Shown: positions 1 to 13,300, numbered from the stretch's first letter. The stretch: DNA of 64,000 nt from Narthecium ossifragum (GCA_963920575.1 OY986974.1:6341283-6405282), one strand, 5' to 3'. Notes: generated from the sequence alone by a model not told the origin. Numbers and translations are program-made.

Positions 1-614
1 ATTACTAAGAGTTCTATTTGCATAGGTGACTCGAGGGGCCTCAGGTGTTTCGAGATTTACCTCGTCAAGCTCGTCCGGAGACGTTACATTAGGGAAAGCA
101 GGAAAAGCTAAGTTGGATGAAACCCACTTGGCGAACACGTGACGGTCGGCACTCGACGGTGCGACTTTAGAAAAAGCGGGAAATTTATACACATCGCCTA
201 GCCTAAGCTATCGCTCGATGTCTTCGGGTGTTTCTTCTGCTTTGGGAGCTTCTCTTGCGTCGGGGTCCGACCTTAATAGGTTGAACCCTTCGTCATGCGT
301 CGACTCCGATTCCGTCGAGTCGCCCGCCCCCGGGCCTTGGTCAACAAGGTGAGTCTCGAGCCTCGAAATGGCGGCCATCACCACCTTAGTGAACTTTGCT
401 GAGGTCCCGACCCATGACTTTGCTGATGGGGTTTTGCCCCTTGTGGGCGAGGCTTGGATATCCCCGAGCCCATCCTTTGGCAGGAAGGGGCTACTCATGG
501 TTCGTTGGCGGTTCATCTCCACCAACCTTCACTTGTGTCTCGTTGGGGTCTCTGGAGATGGCGCCTTGCTCGAGATGCTCCCACGCCAACATCGCATCCA
601 CCGTGTAGAGGTCT
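1..614 (-). pseudogene. Ty3/gypsy pol fragment (after protease, before RT)
   Basis: Minus-strand coding remnant of the decayed gypsy element whose gag and protease lie at 6934-13291. The frame at 208-525 and its overlapping neighbours give an acidic linker-type peptide without a recognisable catalytic motif. It lies immediately downstream, in element order, of the protease region. The junction is the 5-bp target duplication GGTCT (610-614 and 6929-6933) made by the solo LTR between them. The element continues off the left edge, so reverse transcriptase is not visible. Placement comes from colinearity, not from a domain match. Confidence 0.5.
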
Positions 615-3600
615 TGTGAGGACTCGTTCCTCCAACCTGGTCCAACCGCGTTTGGTCGAGGGTCTGGTTTTGTGGTTTGGCTCAGTTGGCCTTGGTTTGT
701 GATCGGTTGATCGCATCGCTGCTTTTGGACCCCAGGGGCAATTTGGTAAAATTGCACCCTGGTGGTCGATTTCACACCTGCGTAGTGCACACACAGCCTT
801 GATTGATGTATGTGATTGAATAGATCCGGTAGGAGCATCCGTGATCCTCAGATCCGGATGAGATTGCGACGAGATCGTAATTTGGGGTCAAATCGGATTC
901 AGTTCGATTAGTTGACTCAGCTAGACCGGCTAAGCCACTTAAGTGGCTTAACCCTCTTCTCTCTCTCCTATTTTTCCTTTTCTCTCTCTCTCCCTCTCTC
1001 TTTCTTTTCTTCCTTTTCTTTTCTTTCTTTTCCTCTTCCTTCCTTGCCCGATCCCCTCCTCCTTCCCTTTCTCTCTCCCGCGACAACCTCCGTTCCTCCC
1101 CGACGACCTGAAGGCGGCCGCGAGGGCACCCTCCCCTTTCTCCTTCCTTCATTTTCTCTCTCCCGTGGTAGCCTCTCTTTCTTCTCCGGCGATGGCTGCG
1201 GTTGTGGGAGGACTCCGGCGAGCTGGAGACGGCGATGGTGACGGAGGACGGCGGATCACGGCGGATTAGCAGAGGAATGAAGACTGGATTGGCGTTTAAG
1301 GTAGGGTTTCTATCTAAATCTTTGGGTTAAGCAAGATTTAGGGCTTGGTTTGATTGTTTGTTGATTTCTTTATGCTAATTAGTTCCTCGGAGCATGCTTA
1401 GTAACTGATTAAAGATTCATGTAATTTGATTTGGGTTTTATCGGGATTTTAACATGTTTTTCCCGGATTTCTTTGAGTGCTCTGTTCTTCAATGAACAGT
1501 CAGTTTCCAGCTCGATTTCAGAGCTGTTTGAGCATGATCTCTAGTAAGTCTCATGATGAAAGTTGTATATCATTGCATCTACTTTCCATTACCGCTGGTT
1601 TCATGATTTTTGGATTTATATATGATTGTTGACGAATATTTTCCTGAACTGCTGCGAAACAGGAATTAAGAAATTAGTCAATTAATTAATTGGAAATTAG
1701 CCATCAATTAGATCCAATTCTTGGACATGACATTCCTAACATGCAATTGAGTTCATGATCAAGTTTGATTTCAAGTTTGACGTCAGATCGATGAGATTTC
1801 ATCGCTTTTGGCCAAAGACTGAAATACGTGGTTTTCATCTATTTTTGTTCGTCCGTTTGAATTGGATTTCGGGTATGTGTATTGAGAACCATTAATGAGC
1901 ATGTATGTTAAGTTTCACATTTATCGGACGGACATAGTGAAACCTAGGTTATACCCTAATCTTGTCGACTATATATAATTAAAGCATGATTAATCAATTG
2001 TAATTCGTCTAATTCAACTACTATCCTGAATTGATGTTCTTAGCAGTATATAGTAGATACATGTGTGATTTGATAAGTTGGGAGATGAATCCCTCGATTT
2101 CTACACGGTTATTTATGTTGCAAATCTTCTAGCTTAATCAGCAATTGATTATGAAGGATGCTTAGTATCCATGTAATGTTTGGTAGAATGCTATCTATAC
2201 ATCTATTGCATACATTTATGTATCTAAGCCCTATGTAAGGCTTGTGGTTGAACCAAGGGAGTCATGCCCATGGGATGTTTAGATAATTGAATGGGCCGAG
2301 AGTGTGCCATAGTCAATGTGTATTTGTGACTATTGTGTATTGTTTGGCCGGGGTTGTATCCCATTGTAGAAATTGCGGTTGACGGCTGTGGACGCCGTCG
2401 TAATGCCGAAATTTGAAGTGAGATGTTTGTTTATGGCCTGTGTCACGCCCCGACCCAGAAAACCCATCCAGATCAAGGCGTAAGCCACCTAAACCTGTTT
2501 ACATCATCAATAGGCGCACAAATATACAACTGCTTCGAATTTAAACAATTTAATCCTCAAGTTCATACAAAAATGTTCGACAGAATTCCCTTTATAATTA
2601 TAGCACAAGAAATCTGTATAATTTTACAATTTCAATAGGAGCGATGGTACCATTGTAAATAACCAATTAAAACATTTCTCAAATACAACTGAATTAAAGA
2701 TCATACAATCATGTCCTCGAATACATCATGTTATACATCGATTTATACATCAATTTGTACATCATTGATTAAAACTGTAAATCATCTGTAGAAGAACTCC
2801 TTGAAGCTCCAAGTCCTCGATCTCCTCGAAATACCACGCCATCTTCTAAAGGAACACCTGAAAGAAGGAACTGCATCGACCTGTATCGCCGATGCAACCC
2901 AGGTAGGGTGAGCAACAATGCCCAGTAGGGTTCTACTCTACGTCGCACAGAAAGGAAGGAAAACTACAACTGCATCGTTCTCCGCCTAAGCCTAAGGTAT
3001 GCCAAGGGGTCCCATAACCCCGTCGATTCCCGAGGGCTCCTGTCCAGGTTCCACCCTCACCCAAGAACAGATGAGAGGAAACAAAGACTGCGGGCTCCTG
3101 TCCAGGTACCACCCTGCCTAGTCATACCATCTCTCGCGGGGATACACATGTCAGGGACATCGACAACCATCCTTAGCGCTTGACCTTGGAGACCCGACAC
3201 GACCTCTACATCTCAAATACAATAATATCAAACATGGTCGACTATAACAATAACCTCAAGTGATATCAAGCATGATCGTTGATGACAATCACGTCCTAAT
3301 CCTCGACTACCCAAACCCCGGTCCTAGGGCTAGATCCGGGCTACCCGAGAACCCCGGATCGGCGATCGAACCCATCGCCTACCACCTAGCCTTAATGCTT
3401 CTAATGCATACAACATGCATGAGCCTATACAAGCAACTAGGCCTAGGTGTCTCTACATGCCAAATCATTATTCAATTGTCCAGTAGCTTATACAGAACCA
3501 AACCCGGTTCTCAGGAATTCCGACAGCACAACGGCGCTATAGCAAAGCCACGGTTAGAAGCCGGTATCAACAAGCCAAGAGGCTACAATACACCAAGACA

Positions 3601-6600
3601 CATCACTCACAGAGAAATAATCAGAAAACGGGGCACACTGTCGGCCCAAGCTTATACATGATATCAAGATGCATACTAAAATCCCATAATTTGAAATATA
3701 CCAATATTGGGATAAAACCAATCATACCCCTACAAGACTTACCAATATCCAAGCTATGCATAAATCATACTGGACATAGCAATTGATACTCGTTTATCTC
3801 ATGCCAACTCTCCTTGGCATTCCATCGAACATATCATGGGCTATGCATATATTATGGGCATTTGACATTAAACATATCATGAATAAAGCATACAAGTATT
3901 TACTCTAACATAACATGCTTAGAATGGTAGCATACATAACTAGAAATACTAGAAATCCAACATGAATGGTAGCATACCTATAGCATGCTTAGAATGGTAG
4001 CATACATAGCATAGATTATATCGATTTCGTAAAGGATAGCAACTTGCATAAATGAGACCTAGAGTTACACAAGCATAAAATCTCAGCATAAAGCTTCCAT
4101 GAATCCCTCGGAAATCCGTAGGAAATCATGTGATAATTTTAAATACTCATAAGAACTATATAAAGCTTATATGGCATGAAAAACATGGAATTAGGATAGT
4201 TCGCCTATACAAGACATAAAGCTAGATATACTACAAATCCCGTAAAACATTCATAAAAATTTCATCCTTGATACCAAGCGAGTATCCTAACATGGCATTC
4301 GATGATATATCAAAGAATCAAGTCAATCCGAGACCGAAATCCAACACGAATCGACGAGAAACTCAAAAACTCGTCAAAAGTCAGCTTCGTCGTAGATTGA
4401 TAGATAGTTCACCATAAATCGTACAAAAATCAGAAAAATGTGAAATGAGAGCCATCTGAACGTAGACTCGAAGGTCTACAACTTTTGTGAAGGAAGCATC
4501 ACGAGATTCCACACGGATAAAGAGCAGCTCGTCGAAGAAGTGGCTGCGAATGAGGGTTTGAGGAAAACAGCGGAAATCCGAGAATAGTTGGATTAAAACC
4601 TTATCAAACCCATCCAAATGCTATCAAGCCATAGATCCAACACTACTATAGATAGGAGAACATATTAGGAATATTAGATCTAAGAACTATCGTTAAGGAA
4701 CCATCAAGAGAGGAGATAGAACATAAATCAAAGAAGAAGCAGAGAGATAGATCAACCCATAGATCCAATGGTTAGCAAGGCATGGCAGCAAGCATCGAAA
4801 CATGGAGGGGGGCTAGAGGATACCGTAGATAAGCATGGCATAAAACCACAAGAGAACAGGGGAGAGAAATAGAGCCTGGCATAGCATCAATCAGCACCGC
4901 AGCTACAAGAAAGCAGGGGAGAAGAGGGGATCGCCGGAAAATCATGGAATACAGGGCATAGAGGGTAGCATCGCCGGAAGACAAAGCCGGACATGGTTTG
5001 GCAGCATTGCCGGAGAAACCAAAGACTCAAGCAGTAATCACTGAAAATAGAGGAAACAGATGCCGGAAATCCAAACAGGGAAAACCAAACAGGAAGTACG
5101 GCGATAGCAAGGAAACAAAGAGGAATCCGATCAAAACCCATCACAAATCCGTAGGTTCAACCACAGCAGCAAAGAGAGAAGTAAAACCTATGCACAAAGC
5201 CGCGAAATCAATAGAGGAAGCCTAGAAACCAAGCTGGCATGCATCGAATGGATCTTACCCTAAGCTAGTAGAGTCTAAACCACGTTTAGGGAAGAAGCCC
5301 TACCTCTAGATCCGCGGGTCTTCCTCTTCCTCTTCTCCGGCCACGATCACCGCCGGTACGCCAGCCTCTCTCCTCCGTCCGTGGTCGGAGTCGCCGCCGG
5401 CTTTTTCTCCTCTCTCTGATCACCACCGACACCCTCTCTCTCCCTCGAAGTGGATCGCGGCCGATCCCTAACAAGAGAAGGGGATGGGGTTTATGGGTTT
5501 ATATACTAATGGTTTAATATTAGATCATGGTCGTTCGATCAACCGGATTTGATCCTAACCGCTCAGATCTCGATCCTTACGATCGAACCCAGATCCTCCG
5601 ATCTATGGTGCTCCTAATAGTCTAATCAAGCACATGCATCATTACAAGGTCGTGTGTGCGTACGCTTGTGTGAAACCAACTCCGCCAAGGGTAGTTTACC
5701 AAATTACCCCCAGAGCGTCAGCGATCAAAGGAGATCGCGAAGCAAGGCCAAACGACCAACCGAACCAGACCCTCGACCGACTCAGTCGAACCGGGACGGA
5801 GGTACGGGTCCCCGCAGCATGCGTTGCCGTTGTTGTGGTAGATAGACCTGTAACTGCTTTAGACCCCTTGCTATATTTACCCCTGGCAAGCTTGGTGTTG
5901 TGTCTAGCCTTGTATGATGTTTGACATACTGTTGCATGTCCCGATCTGTTAGTGTGCGCGTGAGCATTGTATGTATCTTGATTGCATTAGAAGCATTCAG
6001 GCTAAGTGGTAGGCGATGGATTCGATCGCCGATCCGGGGTTCTTGGGTAGCCCGGATCTAGCCCTAGGAACGGGGTTTGGGTAGCCAAGGATTAGGACAT
6101 TATTGTCATCAATGATCATGTTTGATATCATTCGAGGATTATTAGGTAGTCGGACTGGAATATTATATTTTTATTGAGGTGTAGAGGTCGTGTCGGATCT
6201 CCGAGGCTAAGCGCTAAGGATGGTTGTCGATGTCCCTGACATGTGTGCCCCCGCGAGAGATGGTACGACTGGGCAGGGTGGTACCTGGACAGGAGTCCGC
6301 AGTCTTTGTTTCCTCTCGTTTGTTCTTGGGTGAGGGTGGGACCTGGACAGGAGCCCTCGGGAATCGACGGGGTTATGAGGCCCCTTGGCATACCTTAGAC
6401 TTAGGTGGAGAATGACACAGTTGTAGTTTCCTTTCCTTTCTGTACGACGTAGTGTAGAACCCTACTGGGCATTGTTGCTCACTCTATCTGGGCTGCATCG
6501 GCGATGCAGATCGATGCAGTTCCTTCTTTCAGGTGTTATTCTAGAAGATGGCGCGATATTTCAAGGTGATCGAGGACTTGGAGCTTCGAGGAGTTCTTCT

Positions 6601-6928
6601 ACAGTTAACTTATAGTTTTAATCAATGATGCACTAATTGATGTATAATATGATGTATCCAAGAACAGAATTATATGAATATTAATTCAGTTGTATTTGAG
6701 AGATGTTGTAACATTCTTTAATGTAATGATACTGAAGTTGTAAAAATTATAAAATGTACAGGTTTCTTGTGTTATAATTATAAAGGAGATTATGTCAAAT
6801 TTTTATGACCTGGAGGACTAGATGGTTTAAATTCATAGCAGTTATCTATCTGTGCCTATTGATGATGTAAACAGATTTAGGTGGCTCACACCTTGATCTG
6901 GATGGGTTTTCTGAGTCGGGGCGTGACA
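615..6928 (+). mobile_element. Solo LTR, family B, interrupted by a second solo LTR
   Basis: Begins TGTGAGGACTCG and ends GGGGCGTGACA, with an exact 5-bp target duplication GGTCT at 610-614 and 6929-6933. Removing the nested LTR at 2441-5816 and one 5-bp duplication leaves about 2.9 kb. No coding sequence, primer-binding site or partner LTR is present, so this is a solo LTR left by LTR-LTR recombination. Sense is inferred from the GGGGCGTGACA end, typical of 3' LTR ends of many plant gypsy elements. It contains a pyrimidine-rich stretch (950-1180) and a long AT-rich part. It sits inside the gypsy coding region of 1-13291. Confidence 0.88.
2441..5816 (-). mobile_element. Solo LTR, family B, nested inside another family B solo LTR
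   Basis: Plus-strand start TGTCACGCCCCGACCC; the other end is a decayed ACGGGTCCCCGCA. Flanks are GCCTG (2436-2440) and GCATG (5817-5821), a target duplication with one mismatch. It is about 3.4 kb and antisense to the LTR it interrupts. The first 200 bp in its own sense direction resemble those of the host LTR, so the two are relatives. A TATA-like stretch lies near 5500-5508 on the minus strand. Confidence 0.8.
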
Positions 6929-6933
6929 GGTCT

Positions 6934-7871
6934 CCTTCCTTACGGGTGAAGCATCCCCTATACATCTCCGCTGGGCTGGAGTTCTCTGCGGCCTCGATGT
7001 AGTTGGCGTGGACCATGAGCGGTTGCCGATCTGTATGCACAATTTCCAAATGGTTCTTATTCCCTAATTTGAGTAACTAATGTAGCGATGATGGGATGCA
7101 TGCATTGGCATGGAACCAGTTGCGTTCGAGTAGAGCGTTATAGCTCACCTTGGTATCGACTACAAAGAAAGCAGTAGTTGACACCGCTCCTCCGACCATC
7201 ACCTTTATGGGTAGAACCCCGATGGCCATGGTCGATCAGCCTGTAAAGCCATGAATCGCTATTTCAATGGGAAACAGGTCGGAGCAAGTCTTCCCTAGAG
7301 GTGCCATGATTGCCTCGGGAAGTAGGCTTATGACTGAGCCGTTATTGATTAAAACTTGAGGCACCACAACTCCATCGAGTCTGGCTCTAATAGAAAGAGC
7401 TTTCAAGTGCTCCCTATCGGTTTCTTTAGGTTTTTTAAGTAAGGAATCGAAGGGATTTGGTGCGAGTTGCGTACCGGCTTTGGGAGCAGTGGTGTTGTCT
7501 GCCCCTAGGTCGACGTTGGCAAGATTTTCATCTGGGATGTCGTCGGAGACCATGACTTGCCCAACGGATTCAGTATCCTCAACGTCCCCTTCTAAGCGGT
7601 TGATTTGTACCCACTTATTGGAGAAGACTGCTGGTAAAGTGAAGGTCATATTGCAATCGTTGATTTGGCAGTCGACCTCGTCGATGCGGATGGTGCTGGG
7701 TCTTGGGTGGATCTTCTCTGGCGACATATCGCGGAAGTTCGAGCGTGACGAAGATTCTGCATCACTAAACTCTGTCTCCCAATCCCTCTCTAAGGGGCGT
7801 TTGAGCGCTGATGGGGAGGCGTCGGGAGAAGTGACGTAATAAGTCTGAAAGGGTTCGACCCTCTTCTCCAT
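6934..7871 (-). pseudogene. Ty3/gypsy aspartic protease and following region (decayed)
   Basis: The frame at 7236-7871 encodes 211 residues of gag-pol. Residues 170-194 resemble a retropepsin active-site region. The expected catalytic Asp is replaced: the motif reads VLINNGS, with AAT at 7344-7346, where relatives have LIDNGS. Downstream pieces in other frames (6934-7235) read like the usual plant gypsy stretch after the protease (YNALLERNWFHA, CIPSSLHQ, LMVHANYIEA). Several frame breaks and stops make this non-functional. It is cut at 6934 by the solo LTR of 615-6928. Confidence 0.75.
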
Positions 7872-10382
7872 TGCGCGTCATTGGCTCCTAGACATCTTCC
7901 CTGGTAATGGGTGAGGACCCATATTCAGGTTATCAATGGGAAGGGTAGCATCTTTTTCCGGCTGCGGTTGGCAAGTTGTTGTCCGCTTCTTGGACGGGTA
8001 TGCCTCTGGGAAGGACCAGTTGGCTGGATTTGGGGAAACAAGAACTTCGACTAGCCTGACCTCGGAGGCTTTCTGGAAAATAGGGTCTTTGTCGAGCTCC
8101 TCATTGATCCGATCATGTTGCACCACGCCTTAGTTCACTAGCTCGATATGGAGAAACGTAGAGCAATGCGGGCACATGTCGTCTCGGAGGGCCTCGAGGT
8201 CGAACACCAGTAGTCCCATGAATGGTGCCTTCCTGGTCAGGGGTGGGAATACCTCCTACGGCGCATCGAGCATGGCCTGCGGACAATCCCATACAGGCAT
8301 CGGATGGGGAACCCTTGGTGGCTTGGGCGTTGGCATCGAGGTTGACTTTGGGAGGATGTGCCCTGTCTTGGTTATGCGTAGAGCTCGACTCTGCTCGATG
8401 GTGAGAGCCAGCTTTTTCTCTGCCGTCATACGTCTGACGAAGGTGTGGAATGCGTGGTAGGAGTCGGTAGTGTGGCTATCCAACAAATGCCACATGCACT
8501 TGCCCCTGTACACTTCCTCAGAGAAGTACGGGGCAAGGAGCCACTTAGCCATTACGAGTTGTTTAAACAACTCATTGGCTACCTACCAGTAGTGTGCGCT
8601 GCGGGACGTGACCTGCGCTGCCTGTAATTGTGAAGTTAAGTCAGATATTTCGATAACATTTGTTTCAATATAAGATCCATTGAAAGGATGATTATCCACT
8701 TTAGCTTTAGGGGGTGGGTCGGCGAACTTGAGTTCGCCGGCTTCAATCCTGTCTTGGATCGTGTTGCGGAAGACTACACAACTTTTAGTGGGGTCTAGAA
8801 TTTGATGTCGGAGCCTGATGCGTTTGTTAGCCACTAGCCAATCGAAGATTTTGTCAGCCTCGACTATGTCGAAGGAGTACTTGCGCGTTTCTCCTTGCAT
8901 GGATTTAGGAGCCTCAACGTTTAGTCGGGTTAATGGCTCGCACATCAATGGGTTGCCCTTTACGAACTCAGCCTGGTCGACCTCCAGGCCTTTGAGCTCC
9001 TAGTGATAGGTGTCGTGTGATCTTCTCGGAGCATCTGCTCGTACCTCGAGGCTCTCTCGGACAACTCGAAGAGGTCATTAAACACCATTCCCTCGAGCTT
9101 CTTCCGAAGCTCGAAGTCGAGTCCGTCTTTGGGCAATTTGATGAACTTGGACTCGGGGAGGGGCGTCTTGCGCCTGATCTTAGCTTGGCGGAAACGGGAG
9201 ATGAATTGTTCTGCCATTTCCCCAGGCTTTTGTCGAATCCGAGCGAGATCTGCATTAGAGATCCCGGGGTCGGTCTTCGAGAAGTAGGCCTGGAACTGGC
9301 TTTGTAACTCATCCTAGGTGAAGATGGAGTTATGAGGAAGATTAATATACCAGGTGAAGGCCGACCCGGTGAGGGATGTATGGAAGATCCAGAGCTTGAG
9401 GAAATCATTATATCCAAACTCGTGACATTGGCATGTGAACCTCGTCAAATGTTCCAGGACCGACATGACGTTGTCTCCTGAGAAGAAGCTGAACTCCGGC
9501 ATCCTGAAGTTGTGTGGGTAGGGGTTTTCCCTATCTATGTATTCCGGGTATGATTTTCGGAGTGTGAGCCGATCAACTCGAGGGATCCGAGGTCCATACA
9601 TCTACTCAACTACATGAGCAATGTACTCCATCTTGAGTCGCGGGTGTTCAAGCCGGGGTCTCTCCCAGTTGTGACAAGGTGGTCTCGGAGGTGGACCCCT
9701 CCAATCCTCATTACCCCCATTACGGTATTGGGGTTGCTCGGGCTGATCTTGAGTGTAGTGAGGTCCAGGTTGAACTCTAGGTGGGATTTGTTGCCCCCCG
9801 GTGTGTGTGAACGGGTCGGGTGGCATCCCTGGTTTCCACCCTTGCCCCGTGGGGTATGTGCCTTGATGGGGGTACTATCCCATATGACCGACCTAGCAGT
9901 TTTGCCCCCCGGGATAAATTGTCGGGTGTTGTGGCTCTCCGAGATGGCCGTGTGGACCCTGCTGTCTACTCGGGATTCCAGTTGAACCGGGTTGCCTTAG
10001 AGAGTACCCTGATGGGGGTGGGGGGGGGGGGGGGTCCGAGGCCTCCTCATAACCTCTAGTCACCACGCTGTATGAGGCGGGTGCCCATAGTCTCGACCCT
10101 CTGACATTTTCCATGGGCAGATTCGATCCCCCTGGGTCCACGTACCCTTGAGGTGGGACGTTCGAGGTCGGATTTGGATATCCTAGAAGTGGTGGTTGGG
10201 CGCTCGAGCTAGGGATGTCGGACCCTCGAGGTATGGCTTTGGTGGCAGCCACTGGTGTGGTTGCGGAACCCGATCAGAGCACTTCGCTATAAAAGCTTCT
10301 GATTGAGCTCGGCGTGTCTATTGATGATGGGTTCCAACCCGACAACTGCCTCCTTAGCTACTTGTTTGGCTAAGGGGGTGGT
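7872..10382 (-). pseudogene. Ty3/gypsy gag (decayed)
   Basis: Minus-strand fragments in successive frames: a Pro-rich part (9893-10252, 9602-9826), the retrotransposon gag domain (about 8960-9601) and a downstream gag-like part (7878-8948). Recognisable pieces are LKLWIFHTSLTGSAFTWYIN followed by a TAG stop where Trp is usual, then MAEQFISRFRQAKI. The poly-Pro codons around 10020-10034 appear on the plus strand as an uninterrupted G run. Stops and frameshifts are frequent. The upstream end meets the solo LTR at 10383 through the GTGGT target duplication. Confidence 0.75.
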
Positions 10383-11690
10383 TGTCGCGCCCCGACCCGC
10401 AGAGCGCACCCGGGCCGGGACACGAGGGGGGGAAAAACGAACACCTCAACCACTAGCCTCAACTGGCGGAAACAGTTGAGACTAAGGCCCAGCTGGCGGA
10501 AACAGCTGGACAGCACAGAGAAAGAGCGGAAGCAAGCTACTAAACCACAGCTATTAACATTTATTACAAAAATGGTAATAAAAGAGTTAACAGAGTTTAG
10601 TACAAAAGCCACAAGGGATCAACAGTCCCCAAAAAGAAACTGCAACACCCACCGGGGTCTCCGCGAAGGCGCACACGAACCCATCCTGACCCTCAGACAT
10701 GGTCAGGATCCGGCCCGCTGCCACGAGACGACCGAGGGGGTAGCACTGGGACAGAGCGGCCACCTGCACCTGCAACAAACACAGTCCAGGTAGGCATGAG
10801 CAACAGCTCAGCAGGGTCCTACTCTACAACTCCCACACACACAAGGGTAAAGCAACCGGACACACTCTGATGCCAAATGCCGAGGCTTGCCAAGGATCCC
10901 ACAATCCCATCAATAACCCGAAGGGTTCCTGTCCTAGGTGCGTATCTCCGATAACGCCACTGCTCAGGGGTGGGCAACTCCGACATTCCCTGACACAGGG
11001 TGGACACGACGCAACCAGTAGGACCCCCTTCTCCAAGCGGGATCTCCGCGCCCGGCGGAACAACCGGGGTTACGACAACCATCTCCCAGCACTCAAAGCA
11101 TAGAGCCAATACAATCCCTAAACTCTAAGTCAAGAGCTAAGTCCTACCATGGGTCCCACACACCCCATCAATACCCCCAGGGTTCCTGTCCATAGTACGT
11201 CCTCCGACGGCCTCAGTTCAGGGGTGGGCTTACTCCGACATTCCCTGACACCGGGTGGACAACGACGCTACCAGTAGGACACCCATGCCAGGGTAACGGC
11301 GGCCAACACTTAGCTATTGATACTGGAGTCCTAGGGACAACCCCAAAACCACGATTTGCCTTTCATGACTATAATGCACAGGAAAAAGGGCAGGATAAGT
11401 ATGATAAAGCTGTAAACAAACAACACAGCAAGGGCACACCTTCGGCCCATTTATACTAAACACTCCCGAGGGTCATGACTCCCTCGGTTCACCACAAAGC
11501 GGTAAGGGCATACCGTCATCCCATTTATTCTACACACCTGGGAGGCATCACCCTCCCAGTTCAACCACAAAGCGATGAGCATTCATACATAATTCATTAC
11601 AGGATAAACCCCGAGGGTAAAACCGTAAAAAGTCACTTGCATGCGAAGCCCCGCGGGCAAAACTCTTGAAAACCCTCTCTGCTACCGAAG

Positions 11691-11995
11691 GATCGGACCT
11701 CACCAAGGGAAGGATCGATCATCCAAGCAACAGTGAGCTTCCCTCGCTGTCGAGCCAAAGAAGATCGATCATTCCTCCCAAGGAGATCGATCTCTTTGGT
11801 GACAGAGGGCACCCTTCCAGTCGCACCAGGGAAGATCGATCCTTCCTCCCAGGAAGATCGATCATTCTCGGGACGAAGGGTAACCATGCTTACCCAGGCC
11901 CCATGATCGATCTCCTCCCATAAGAAGATCGATCATGTGCTGGGCGCAGCAAGCCCACACCAGAGGACCGATCCTTCCTCCCAGAAGGATCGATC
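11691..11995. repeat. Array of five GATCGATC pairs with 22-bp internal spacing
   Basis: Box starts are 11691/11713, 11763/11785, 11834/11856, 11905/11927 and 11966/11988. Within every pair the start-to-start distance is 22 bp; pairs repeat every 61-72 bp. The first boxes at 11691 (GATCGGAC) and 11966 (GACCGATC) are degenerate. Spacers are pyrimidine-rich then purine-rich (TTCC..GGAA), so several pairs form a roughly 30-bp imperfect palindrome. Confidence 0.9.
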
Positions 11996-12492
11996 ACCCA
12001 AAGATGGGTTCCGGCGTGCTTCCGGCCGGAGAACCGCCGGAAAACACAACCAAACCCCACCAAACTTGGTGGGTTGGTAGATCTGAGTACAACGAGGCTA
12101 CTCAAGGCCTCAAAACCGGGAAAGAACAACTCCACAAGGAGATCTAAGCAAAACAAAAACCCGGATACGAAACCCTCAAACAGCCGGAGTTTAGAAGAAG
12201 ACCCTACCTCCTCAGAGCAGCTTCGATCCACGAAGACTAGCCACGGATCTTCCTCGCCTCGCCACGAACCCAACGAGCCTTCAAGCTCCAGGAGAGGTGG
12301 CCGGAGGAGGAAGAACGGAGGAGAGAAAGGAGCGGTCGGAACAGGGGAAGAAGCAGAGCATTCGCGGGAAAGAAGAAGAAGAGGGGAAGGAAGGAGGGGG
12401 AGGGGAAGGGGGTAAGGCCGGGGAAAGCCGGAGAAACCGCGGGAAAGGCAAAGGAGGGGAGCAAAAGTCTCCCCTCCCCTGACAGGGGAAGC

Positions 12493-12514
12493 GACGGCCA
12501 CCGCGGTGGCCGTC
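12493..12514. repeat. 22-bp perfect palindrome in family A LTR
   Basis: Arms GACGGCCACCG and CGGTGGCCGTC meet without a loop. The identical palindrome occurs at 54939-54960. The LTR at 39603 has the shorter version GACGGCCA-ccgc-TGGCCGTC near 40014-40033. Confidence 0.9.
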
Positions 12515-12553
12515 CTTCGAAAGCCACCGACAAAGACTTCCAGGCACACGTAG

Positions 12554-12625
12554 GATCGATCATCCTTGCATGCATGATCGATCCTGCTAGCAACAGGATC
12601 GATCTTCACCCCAAGGTGATCGATC
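12554..12625. repeat. Cluster of four GATCGATC boxes
   Basis: Exact GATCGATC boxes start at 12554, 12576, 12597 and 12618, i.e. at 22, 21 and 21 bp steps. They lie 211-282 bp from the sense 5' end of the family A solo LTR. Confidence 0.9.
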
Positions 12626-12836
12626 TTCTGTGCACTGAAAGGCAAACTTGGGCTGGGACTCGGGCCCAAGCCCAGAACCCCCAACCTCGGGTCCACCTAA
12701 CCTTTCTAACAAACACAACCATCAAGCAAGGCCTGTGTGTGCACAGCCAGTGTGAAAACGACCGCCAAGGCGCAATTTCCCAAATTGCCCTTGGGGTAAA
12801 CAACAAGCCGAAGGGATGGAGGGACGGGTCCTCACA

Positions 12837-13291
12837 GTGGTGGTCTCGGAGAGAACGTGGGTGACTTCTTGGATCACCCAGTTGGGTTGAAGTTGGGTCC
12901 TATCAGTCATAACGACTCCCATCTCGGAGATGGTTTGTCGGATTTGCTCCGAGGATTGTTTCTGAGACCCTATGGCCTTGTCTATCTCGCCCGTGACTTC
13001 TTGTATACCATGAGTCACCAATTGTCGGGTGTCCGCCTGGACTGCTTGGTGCTCAGATTCAAGAGTCGTCGTGAAGGTGATGATCACCTGTCTCAGTTGC
13101 TCTCTAACCAGGTCTCCTATCTTATCGATGGCTTTCCAGAGGTCAGCATTGGTTTTTTGACCCTGGGTTTCTAGCGAATCACCGACGTGTGTGTTAGTTG
13201 TCGAAGATGAACCTCGAGGGTGTTGATCGGACTGTTGATCATTTGGGTCGTATCGATCTTTTGGATCTACGATGGTGGACTTAAGTGTCAT
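12837..13291 (-). pseudogene. Ty3/gypsy gag N-terminus
   Basis: Starts at an ATG (13289-13291) 32 bp from the LTR of 13324-14287. The open frame encodes a hydrophilic, probably coiled-coil peptide of about 150 residues before the solo LTR insertion at 12836 cuts it. The rest of gag resumes at 10382. Position right after the primer-binding site and LTR identifies it as the gag start; the sequence itself has no diagnostic motif. Confidence 0.65.
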
Positions 13292-13300
13292 TTTTGGCCT

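Larger units (their letters stand above)
10383..12836 (-). mobile_element. Solo LTR, family A (2454 bp)
   Basis: Plus-strand ends are TGTCGCGCCCCGACCC and GGACGGGTCCTCACA. The exact target duplication GTGGT is at 10378-10382 and 12837-12841, inside gypsy gag. There is no internal region, so it is a solo LTR. In sense order it holds a GATCGATC cluster (12554-12625), a 22-bp perfect palindrome (12493-12514), a pyrimidine-rich leader-like stretch, and a second array of five GATCGATC pairs (11691-11995). The LTR at 54658-57051 has the same arrangement. Confidence 0.92.

Noticed and set aside
10020..10034. G run as a possible quadruplex regulatory element
   Set aside because: It corresponds to poly-Pro codons of the decayed gag on the minus strand; no independent evidence.
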